Assembly (NCBI RefSeq): GCF_001449115.1
Contig: NZ_LAIJ01000007.1
Coordinates: forward strand, 124,001-188,000
From: Occallatibacter gabretensis
GTDB lineage: Bacteria; Acidobacteriota; Terriglobia; Terriglobales; Acidobacteriaceae
Direction of reading: 5' to 3'
DNA: 64,000 nucleotides
The position numbers and the translations under genes were made by a program. The notes below the pieces were generated by a model, which saw only the letters and a program-made list of their open reading frames with translations, was not told the DNA's origin and did not search any database. Below, piece after piece: positions 1-8,500 of the stretch. The first letter of the stretch is position 1; each line of letters opens with the position of its first letter.

Positions 1-1
1 T

Positions 2-58
2 TTACGGTTGATGCCCGCCCGCTCGCAGCGCGTGGATAAGCGCCGCAAGTCGGCCTGA
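2..58 (+). CDS. 3' end of an upstream gene (possibly Ku), partial
   Basis: One frame stays open from the left edge to a TGA at 56-58 and encodes a short basic tail ending DKRRKSA. It stops 10 bases before the ligase D start, so it is probably the end of a co-transcribed gene. Ku, the usual operon partner of LigD, ends in a Lys/Arg-rich tail, which fits. However, 18 residues are too few to identify a family, so Ku is only a guess from context. Confidence 0.25.
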   Translation, partial: LRLMPARSQRVDKRRKSA

Positions 59-68
59 GTCTGCAATC

Positions 69-2750
69 ATGGCCATCCGAAAGAAAGACCTCTCCGATTC
101 GGCGAAACCTGCTGTCAAACGTCAACTTGCGAAGTACCGTGCAAAACGGGATTTCCAGTTGACTTCCGAGCCAACTGGAAATCCCGAGAAAAAGGAATCT
201 GACCGCAAGCGCAAGGGCTTGGCTTTTGTGATTCAGAAGCATACGGCAACCCGCCTGCATTATGACTTCCGCCTGGAATGGAAGGGAGTTTTGAAGAGCT
301 GGGCTGTGGCGAAGGGGCCAAGCTACAACCCGAAAGATAAGAGGCTGGCCATCCAGGTAGAAGATCATCCGCTTGAATACGGTGGCTTCGAAGGGATCAT
401 TCCAAAGGGACAATATGGCGGAGGCACGGTGATGGTGTGGGACCGTGGAACGTGGGAACCGCTTGGCGATGCTGCCGCAGGGTTTCGCTATGGGAACCTA
501 AAATTTGTGTTGCACGGCGAGAAGCTGCGTGGCCACTGGGTTCTTGTTCGCATGGCTGGTAAATTTGCGAATCAGCCGAAGCCGAGCTGGCTGCTAATTA
601 AAGAACGAGATGGGGATGAATTGGAGCAAAGTGATGTTTCCATCACAGATGCGGCCCCGAACAGTGTACTGAGCGGGCGTGAGATGGATGCCATCGCTAA
701 AGCGAAGGACGCGGTGTGGAATTCCAAGGCGGCAGATCATTCACACTTGGAAACCAAGCCTGTTGCTAAGCAGGGGAAGCCATCCAGCGCCAAATTGTTT
801 TCAGGGATGAAGGCGCAGATCGCACATTTGCCAAAGGAATCACTACCACCTTTTGTGCCGCCGCAGCTCGCCTCGATGGCCACATCTTCATCCGGCGGCG
901 AAGAGTGGGCGCATGAACTCAAACTTGATGGATATCGCATCCAGGCCCGAGTTGATCATGGAGCGCGCAAACCGGTTCAGCTTCTTACCCGGACGGCTTT
1001 GAACTGGACAACACGGTTGCGACCAATTGCTGAGGCAGTTGATGCACTGCCTGTCCACAGTGCTCTATTCGATGGAGAGGTTGTGGTGCTGGATGACAAC
1101 GGCACCTCGAGCTTTGCTAAGCTGCAGGCCGCATTTCAGGAGGGGGCACCGTATTCGCTTACTTATTTCATATTCGACCTGCTACACGTGGATGGCCGCA
1201 ATTTGCGCAATCTGCCGTTGCTAGAGCGAAAAGAGATTCTGGAGCAGATCATCTCCGGCCTACCTCCGGAAAGCTCGATTCGCATCAGTGAGCATATCTC
1301 TGGCGACGGCAAGATCATATTTGATAAAGCCTGTGGGCTGGGTGCTGAGGGAATCATCTCGAAGCTGGCAAAAGGTAAATATGTCTCGGGCCTCAGCAAC
1401 AGCTGGCTGAAATTGAAATGTTATCGAGAACAAGAGCTTGTCATTGGCGGATACACCCTTCCATCTAACGGGACCCATGGAATTGGCGCACTTCTACTGG
1501 GATACTACAAGGACAAGAAGCTCATTTATGCGGGTCGCACTGGGACTGGATTTACTCAGAAGACTCACCGCATGATGCGTGATCGCCTGGAATCCATCCG
1601 AAGCAAGGCATCTTCGTTTGTCGAGGTGCCTGCAGGAATGACCCGCGGAGTGCACTGGGTCAGGCCAGAGCTTGTAGCACAGATCGCTTTTGCCAACTGG
1701 ACCGCCGATAACCTTGTGCGGCAAGCTGCGTTTAAGGGTTTACGCGAGGACAAGCCCGCGAAGTCGGTTCAACGAGAAGAGGAGGGGCAAGTGTTGCCAA
1801 AAGATGCTAATACAAAGGCAAAGCCGCGACCGGCTCGAAGCAAGGCGCCGAACACTTCCAAGGCATCTGCTAACAGAGGTTCATCAGATCTTTCGGCGAT
1901 CCGTCTGACTCATCCTGACAAAGTGCTCGATAGTGCGTCCGGTCTTACCAAGGACGAGCTTGCACATTATTATGCCGCGGTTGGCCCTCATATGCTGCCG
2001 CACATCGCTGGCCGTCCGCTATCTCTTGTTCGCTGTATGAGTGGAACCAGCAAGCCTTGCTTCTTCCAGAAACATGCGAATGAGACGTTGCCGAAAGACA
2101 TTGAAAGTGTCGACATTACAGATAAGAAAACAGGCAAAGCTGAGCCATACATCACCTTGTCAACTGCCCAGGCGCTGATTGAACTTGCCCAGCTGAGCGT
2201 ACTGGAGATTCATTCCTGGGGATCCAAAAATGATTCTATTGAAAGGCCGGATCTGATTGTGATCGATCTTGATCCGGATGAAGCTATCGACTGGAAAACG
2301 CTGGCATCTGCCGCTGTCGAAGTCCATGAGCGAATGAAGTCAGCAGGTCTTGAGTCTTTTCTTAAGACTACCGGCGGGAAAGGATTACATGTCGTAGCTC
2401 CGATTCGTCCTGAGCATGATTGGGCATCCGTGAAGGATTTTGCTCATCGTATGGTCATTGCCATGGAGACGGATAATGCATCGCTTTTCCTGACACGGAT
2501 GACAAAAGCGGCGCGCAAGAACAAGATATTCCTCGATTATTTACGTAACGACCGAGGGGCTACAGCCATTGCGCCGTATTCTCCGCGCGCACGGAATGAA
2601 GCGCACGTAGCTCTGCCGTTGCATTGGTCAGAATTGAAATCGAGGGAGCGACCAGTTTTTCTTGTGACGAATTTCTCAAAGTGGCAAAAGCGGTTGAATG
2701 ATGATCCCTGGGAGGGGATGTTGAAGACGACTGCACGATTGAAGCTCTGA
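69..2750 (+). CDS. ligD: ATP-dependent DNA ligase D (3'-phosphoesterase, ligase, polymerase)
   Basis: Multifunctional end-processing enzyme of bacterial non-homologous end joining. The order is phosphoesterase, ligase, polymerase, as in Pseudomonas LigD. The N-terminal phosphoesterase domain (about residues 50-200) shows HTATRLHYDFRLE and the IPKGQYGGGTV stretch. The ligase core (about 265-560) has the adenylation motif ELKLDGYR with its lysine, and FDGEVVVLD. The C-terminal primase-like polymerase domain (about 610-885) has the metal-binding IDLDPDE motif and TTGGKGLHV. At 893 residues it is full length. The ATG at 69 is the first start in frame. It sits directly before an MgtC-family gene, 22 bases away on the same strand. 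Confidence 0.96.
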   Translation: MAIRKKDLSDSAKPAVKRQLAKYRAKRDFQLTSEPTGNPEKKESDRKRKGLAFVIQKHTATRLHYDFRLEWKGVLKSWAVAKGPSYNPKDKRLAIQVEDHPLEYGGFEGIIPKGQYGGGTVMVWDRGTWEPLGDAAAGFRYGNLKFVLHGEKLRGHWVLVRMAGKFANQPKPSWLLIKERDGDELEQSDVSITDAAPNSVLSGREMDAIAKAKDAVWNSKAADHSHLETKPVAKQGKPSSAKLFSGMKAQIAHLPKESLPPFVPPQLASMATSSSGGEEWAHELKLDGYRIQARVDHGARKPVQLLTRTALNWTTRLRPIAEAVDALPVHSALFDGEVVVLDDNGTSSFAKLQAAFQEGAPYSLTYFIFDLLHVDGRNLRNLPLLERKEILEQIISGLPPESSIRISEHISGDGKIIFDKACGLGAEGIISKLAKGKYVSGLSNSWLKLKCYREQELVIGGYTLPSNGTHGIGALLLGYYKDKKLIYAGRTGTGFTQKTHRMMRDRLESIRSKASSFVEVPAGMTRGVHWVRPELVAQIAFANWTADNLVRQAAFKGLREDKPAKSVQREEEGQVLPKDANTKAKPRPARSKAPNTSKASANRGSSDLSAIRLTHPDKVLDSASGLTKDELAHYYAAVGPHMLPHIAGRPLSLVRCMSGTSKPCFFQKHANETLPKDIESVDITDKKTGKAEPYITLSTAQALIELAQLSVLEIHSWGSKNDSIERPDLIVIDLDPDEAIDWKTLASAAVEVHERMKSAGLESFLKTTGGKGLHVVAPIRPEHDWASVKDFAHRMVIAMETDNASLFLTRMTKAARKNKIFLDYLRNDRGATAIAPYSPRARNEAHVALPLHWSELKSRERPVFLVTNFSKWQKRLNDDPWEGMLKTTARLKL

Positions 2751-2772
2751 CTTTCCATCGGGAGGATTTTCC

Positions 2773-3483
2773 ATGACAACAGATCTTCATTGGCCGGAAA
2801 TTGCATTGCGATTATTAGTCACCGTCGTGGCCGGAAGTGCTCTTGGTGTGGAGCGAAGTAAAAACGGCCATCCTGCAGGCCTGCGTACCACGCTACTCGT
2901 CATGCTCGCGGCCTCTATCTCAATGATCCAGATGAATCTATTGATTCAGACTAACGGAAAACCGCAGGACTCTTACGCGGTGATGGATCTAATGCGTCTT
3001 CCTCTGGGCATTTTGACCGGAGTTGGCTTTATTGGAGCGGGCGCAATTGTGCGGAAGGGAGAGCTTGTCCTAGGGATCACAACAGCCGCAACGATGTGGT
3101 TTGCGACAGTTGTGGGATTATGCCTCGGTGGCGGACAGCTCGCGCTGGGGATCATTGCAACGGTTCTTGGCTTACTCGTTCTATGGGCACTTCGCTTTGG
3201 TGAAAATCACCTGGAAACTCACGAACGAGCCGTAGTCACCGTAGTGAGTAATGGCGAAGATGTTTCGGCTCAAATGTTATCGCGCCTTCTCTGTTCAACG
3301 CACATGCGTATCCAATCGACCTCTGCGCTTTATGAAGGCCCGGAATGCCGCAATAAGTTTCGATTTGAAGTGCACTGGCATAGAACCAGCCGGGGCGATG
3401 TACCAGGAGTAATTGAGCAGTTACGTAACTTTCCAGGAGTTATCTCTTGCGAATGGAGCGTGAGCGGCCAATCCTCGGTTTGA
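2773..3483 (+). CDS. MgtC/SapB-family inner-membrane protein
   Basis: MgtC-family membrane protein, 236 residues. The family motifs are visible: LGVERSKNGHPAGLRT near residue 25, the GFIGAGAIV segment near 82, and TAATMWFATVVGLCLGGG near 97. About four to five hydrophobic helices fill the first 145 residues, and a soluble C-terminal domain of about 85 residues resembles the ACT-like tail of MgtC. MgtC proteins are tied to growth at low Mg2+ and to modulation of ATP synthase in pathogens; the substrate of this one cannot be read from sequence. A good ribosome site (GGGAGGA) lies about 7 bases before the ATG. It may share a transcript with ligD. Confidence 0.9.
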   Translation: MTTDLHWPEIALRLLVTVVAGSALGVERSKNGHPAGLRTTLLVMLAASISMIQMNLLIQTNGKPQDSYAVMDLMRLPLGILTGVGFIGAGAIVRKGELVLGITTAATMWFATVVGLCLGGGQLALGIIATVLGLLVLWALRFGENHLETHERAVVTVVSNGEDVSAQMLSRLLCSTHMRIQSTSALYEGPECRNKFRFEVHWHRTSRGDVPGVIEQLRNFPGVISCEWSVSGQSSV

Positions 3484-3533
3484 TGATTGCATTTAGCGCT
3501 CTAACATCCTTGTATCGCTGCCCAAGGGCAAAA

Positions 3534-3574
3534 GCGCAATCAAGTGGAGCACGCAGCGCTCCACTTGATTGCGC
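3534..3574. terminator. Strong perfect hairpin after mgtC
   Basis: A perfect 17-bp inverted repeat (3534-3550 and 3558-3574) encloses a 7-base loop, 50 bases after the mgtC stop. It lacks a clear T-run, so it may act as a transcript-end stabiliser or a bidirectional barrier between convergent genes rather than a classical intrinsic terminator. Nothing else was recognised in the remaining bases of the 3484-3845 gap. Confidence 0.6.
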
Positions 3575-3845
3575 CGGGATCTGATTACAGGCACTCAACG
3601 AATCGTTTTTCAATCGCATGGCTGGGTTTCTTCGCCGGCAAATCTTTGCATCCATGGAAGCATGGCTTATGTAATCGCGTCTCCCTGCATGACATATGGC
3701 TGCTCAGTGAATGCCGATCGCACGAAGCTTCTGATTCCTACGGTCCAGCGGAATCAGAGCGATATCAATATTGCTACGCTCAATTAAGCGCGACGGAGAC
3801 GAACAGTTCTAAATGTCCTGTCTTCAAATTAAATACAAAGCCCGC

Positions 3846-5489
3846 TCAAGCGGCCGGCCAGGTGGGTGCCGGTATCTTTGAAAACTCCCGCGAGGATGAC
3901 CGGTCGTCAGATATTGGATTGTGTTCTATCCGTAATCCCCCGCCTCCAGAGGTTGTTGGCGCATCCAATACGCCTTCAGCAGGAATAAAGATGCGAAAAG
4001 AAGTAGCGCAGCCAGCTGTGTGGAAGTAACTCCGGCACACAATGCGGCCATTATATTTCTGGATAATTCCCTTGCTGATCCAAAGCCCAAGGCCTGTTCC
4101 CTTGGTTGACTTTGTGGTGAAAAACGGCTCGAAGAGCCTGCTCTTGTGCTCAGGCTGAATACCCTTTCCTGTGTCAATGATGGATATAGACACTCCGTGT
4201 TTACGGGTAACCGAGTCAATTGTGTCTTGCACACTGAGCCGCAAAATACCTCCATTGGGCATTGCCTGTATGGCATTCGCGATCAGGTTCATAAACACCT
4301 GGCGCAGCTCGAATGGAAAACCATACACACTGGAAGAGTCGGAATACCTCTTCTCTAACACGATATTGCTACTGTGAATCCGGGTGTCCTGAAGCTCAAC
4401 GACTTCGTCGAGCAGCATTCCGATGGAAACCGATACTGGCTGCTTTGATTCGCGATAGAAACTCAGCGTTTGACGCGTGATGTGAGAAACCCGCCGCAAC
4501 TCCTGATCAGCAAGTGAGGCAAAATGCCGCGCTTCATCATTTAAGGATGCATGATTCTGAAGCAGATAGAAGATGTTCGTAATTGCAGCAAGAGGGTTGT
4601 TAATCTCATGCGCAATAATGCCGGCTACTCGCCCCATTGCCGCAAGCTTTTCTGTCTCGCGCAGAGCCTCCTCCGCACGTAACTGAGCAGTAATATCTCT
4701 TCCGACCTCCAGAATCGCGTTGCTCTCCTGATTCACCGTCTTGCGGCAGGCAACAATGATCTCAAATCCGCTTTTGGTCTTCTGAAGCAGGTTTCCCTGC
4801 CAGGAGCTTTGCATTTCAAGCGTTGCAGCAACTTCTTCCCTGGAAGTAGGAAAGATCGTATGCAATAGAGCATGCAGATCCCGGCCAATAGCTTCTTCCC
4901 TGCTCCACCCGTAGAGATTTTCAGCGCCAACGCTCCAGAGTTGGATTGCTCCGGTCAAATCCCGCACGATAATGGCCTCGGTGGCCAGATCGAGTAACTC
5001 TGAACGAGTGCGAAACGCGGCTTCACGTTCCCGCAGTTCCCGAGTTCGCTCTTCCACGCGCCGCTCAAGATCCAGGTTCAGTTTTTCGAGCATTCGCGTC
5101 TTGCGATGCAGTTCAGCAAAGATGCTTACCTTGGCGCGAAGCACCTCGGGAATAACCGGCACTGCAATATAGTCCACGGCGCCGCTGCGATAGCCTTGAA
5201 TCTTATCTGAGTCCGCAAGATGAACGCCGGAGACGAAGATAATGGCGGTTTTCTGAAACCGGGGATGCTTGCGAATGACATCCGCAAGCTCAAATCCATC
5301 CACGTCCGGCATGCTGACATCCATTAGTACGACAGCAATGTCGTTTTTCAACAAGATATTCAATGCCTGAGATGCAGTGGTGGCCTTAATGAGATTCGCA
5401 TCCAGCTGCTCGAGAATTACCTCGTAACTGAGCAGCTTGGCAGGCTGATCATCCACCATGAGGATATTGACTTTTTGATCCCAAGTCAT
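3846..5489 (-). CDS. Response regulator receiver / PAS / sensor histidine kinase
   Basis: Hybrid signalling kinase with the receiver at the front. The receiver domain (first 120 residues) has VDDQ, the phospho-acceptor MDVSMPD and a conserved lysine region. A coiled coil follows, then a PAS domain (about 165-270), a HisKA domain with the histidine in IAHEINNPLAA, and an HATPase domain with NLIANAIQA, DTGKGI and KGTGLGLWIS. There is no membrane segment, so it is cytosolic. The ATG at 5489 is preferred because AGGGG lies 7 bases upstream. A longer GTG-start reading to 5561 would overlap the end of the HAMP-array kinase by 16 bases. It follows that kinase on the same strand and very likely belongs to the same phosphorelay. 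Confidence 0.9.
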   Translation of the reverse strand: MTWDQKVNILMVDDQPAKLLSYEVILEQLDANLIKATTASQALNILLKNDIAVVLMDVSMPDVDGFELADVIRKHPRFQKTAIIFVSGVHLADSDKIQGYRSGAVDYIAVPVIPEVLRAKVSIFAELHRKTRMLEKLNLDLERRVEERTRELREREAAFRTRSELLDLATEAIIVRDLTGAIQLWSVGAENLYGWSREEAIGRDLHALLHTIFPTSREEVAATLEMQSSWQGNLLQKTKSGFEIIVACRKTVNQESNAILEVGRDITAQLRAEEALRETEKLAAMGRVAGIIAHEINNPLAAITNIFYLLQNHASLNDEARHFASLADQELRRVSHITRQTLSFYRESKQPVSVSIGMLLDEVVELQDTRIHSSNIVLEKRYSDSSSVYGFPFELRQVFMNLIANAIQAMPNGGILRLSVQDTIDSVTRKHGVSISIIDTGKGIQPEHKSRLFEPFFTTKSTKGTGLGLWISKGIIQKYNGRIVCRSYFHTAGCATSFRIFIPAEGVLDAPTTSGGGGLRIEHNPISDDRSSSREFSKIPAPTWPAA

Positions 5490-5545
5490 CGCTATTCCCC
5501 TGGTCCCTTCTTGAACGTCTATAGTGAAACCGTAGTTATCATCAT

Positions 5546-8500
5546 TTACCGGTGAAGCCACAACCGCAAGGCCGACAGCAATTGCTCAGTATTTACCGGC
5601 TTTGCGAGATATTCTGAAGCTCCTGCTTCAAGGCAGCGTTCACGATCGCCTTTCATTGCCTTGGCGGTGAGCGCAATGATGGGAAGGCGCCGCAATGCCG
5701 CGTTCTGACGGATCACCTGCATCGTCTCGTAGCCGTCCATCTCTGGCATCATAATATCCATCAGCACGATCGCAAGATCAGGGGTCGATTCAATCATATG
5801 GATTGCCTCGCGGCCTGTGCCTGCTGAAAGCACGGTCATGCCGCGACGTTCCAAAACGCTGCTCAAAGCAAAGATATTGCGCACATCATCGTCAACAACG
5901 AGCACCTTGCGTCCAATCAGGGCTTCATCCGAACGATGCAGCTTTTCGAGCATCCGCTGTTTTGCCGGAGGCAGATCTCCAACGACACGATGAAGGAAGA
6001 GCGCCGTTTCATCCAGCAAACGCTCCGGAGATTCAACATCTTTAAGCACTACACTGCGCGCCAAGGTGCGCAATTGCAAATCTTCTTCTCGTGTAAGGTC
6101 TCTGCCCGTAAACACTATTACGGGAAGGTCCCTTAAATTTGGCCTGGTACGAAGCTGCTCGAGAACTTCAAAGCCTGTCATATCCGGTAACCGGAGATCG
6201 AGCACGACACAATCATATTTTTGCTGGTCAAGAGCCCGTAATGCCGCTGATCCAGAATCCGCAATATCGAGATCGATATCGTCATGCCACAACAATTCCC
6301 TTGTACTCAATTGCTCTGCAGGATTGTCTTCCACCACGAGCAGGTGTCTACGACGCATATTGGAGAATTCCCGAACGTTCGTTAAAGCATGATCCAGGTC
6401 TTCTGCCGAAGTCGGCTTGGTGATAAATGCAAACGCACCGCGTGAAAGGCCGTGGTGGCGGTCTTCATCGAGAGTAAGCATCTGAACTGGAATGTGGCGG
6501 GTTTTGGGATTCTGCTTCAAATGGTTGAGCACCGTCCATCCCAGCATATCGGGCAAAAAAACGTCTAGCGAGATCGCTGAGGGATTATATTCGCGCGCCA
6601 GAGATAATGCCTCAGTTCCAGTTTGAGCAACGAGGGTCTTGAATTCTTTTGTACGGGCGAGATCGCGCAAAAGGCGTGCATAATGCGGATCGTCCTCGAC
6701 GATCAACAAAATTGCATCGCCGGCCGATAGGCTTCCGCGATCATCCTCCACGCGAGATTCCTGCTCGACAACCGAAACCTTGGAAAGAAAGGCCGGCACC
6801 TGCAGCTGCGCACCGCTCTTCTCCGCCTTGGGAATGTTGGGCACAGCTGGTCCCACATAGGTCTGCGGGAGGTATAACGTGAAGGTGCTTCCCTGACCGG
6901 GCGCGCTCTTCAGCTGGATTTCACCGCCAAGGAGATTGGCGAGTTCGCGGCTGATGGCCAACCCAAGCCCTGTGCCGCCAAATTTGCGGCTGGTGCCCGC
7001 ATCTGCCTGCTGAAAGGCCTCAAAGATGATGCGCTGTTTCTCTGCCGGGATTCCGATGCCAGTGTCTGAAACCTCGAAGGCAATCACAGAGCCGGCTCCG
7101 CTCAGCAAAGGATGATCGGCGCTCCATCCACTTTTTGGGCGTGAGATGTTCAGTCGCACGTTGCCCTGCTCGGTGAATTTGAACGCATTCGAGAGCAGAT
7201 TTTTGAGAACTTGTTGCAGACGTTTTGAGTCAGTGACAAGGCTGCGGCCCAATCTTGGATCGCTGGCAACCTCGAAGACGAGCTTTCGATTTTCCGCCTC
7301 GTGACGGAACGGCCGCGAAACAGTTTCTAGTAATGCCCCGAAGAAGACTTCCTCTGCTTCAACGGAAACGGTGCCTGATTCGATCTTGGAAAGGTCGAGA
7401 ATATCGCTGATGAGGTTGAGCAGGTCGGTTCCAGCACCATGAATGGTGCGTGCAAACTCAACCTGTTTAGCCGAGAGGCTGCCATCAGGGTTTTCCGCAA
7501 GCTGCTGGCCGAGAACAAGAATGGAGTTGAGCGGCGTGCGCAACTCGTGGGACATGTTGGCGAGGAACTCAGACTTGTACTTGGAGGTGAGTGCGAGTTC
7601 GCGCGCTTTTTCTTCCAGGGCACGCCGCGCCTGCTCGATCTCCTGGTTTTTGCGCTCTACTTCGTAGTTCTGCTCGGCAAGCTGTTGGGCCTTTTGCGCG
7701 AGCTGTTCATTGGTCTGCTGTAATTCCTTTTGCTGCGTCTGCAGCTCAGCGGCAAGTTGCTGCGACTGTTTCAGCAAGCCCTCTGTCTGCATGGTGGCTT
7801 CGATCGAGTTGAGCACAATGCCGATGGAAGAGGTGAGCTGTTCGAGGAATGCCAGGTGAGACGCAGTAAAAGAGCTCAGGCTCGCAAGCTCGATCACAGC
7901 CTTGACACGATCTTCGAAGAGCACGGGCAGAACAATGACGTTCTTTGGCTTAGCCTTAAAGAGACCGGACTGTATAGGCGAAGTGCCTCTGGGCAGCTCT
8001 GTAATGTGCATGCGGCGCTTTTCCGCAGCACACTGACCGATCAGACCTGCGCCGATGCGCACTTCACGGATGCTCCCCTCAGGTGTATCAGCGTACGTGG
8101 AAAGCAACACTAACGTGCCGTCGCCAACTGAAGACTCGCTGCCCATCTGGTAGATGACACCCTGCTGCGCATTCACGAGTGGAGCCAGCTCGGAAAGCAA
8201 CATGCGACCGACAGTACTGAGATCCCGCTGGCCTTGCAGCATGCCGGTGAATCGAGCAAGGTTGGTCTTTAGCCAGTCCTGCTCTGTGTTGCGGTCAGTG
8301 GTGAGCCGCAAGTTGTCGATCATCGTGTTGATGTTGTCTTTGAGCTCAGCCACTTCACCGCGGGCCTCCACCTGAATGGAACGAGTGAGATCGCCCTTGG
8401 TCACCGCAGTTGCCACTTCAGCAATGGCGCGCACCTGGTTGGTAAGGTTGTCGGCCAGCAGGTTCACGTTGCCGGTAAGGTCTTTCCAGGTTCCGGAAGC

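Noticed and set aside
3544..4029. Plus-strand frame of 161 residues near the end of the REC-PAS-kinase
   Set aside because: It overlaps the kinase's coding end and the hairpin, has low-complexity and cysteine-rich composition with no family resemblance.
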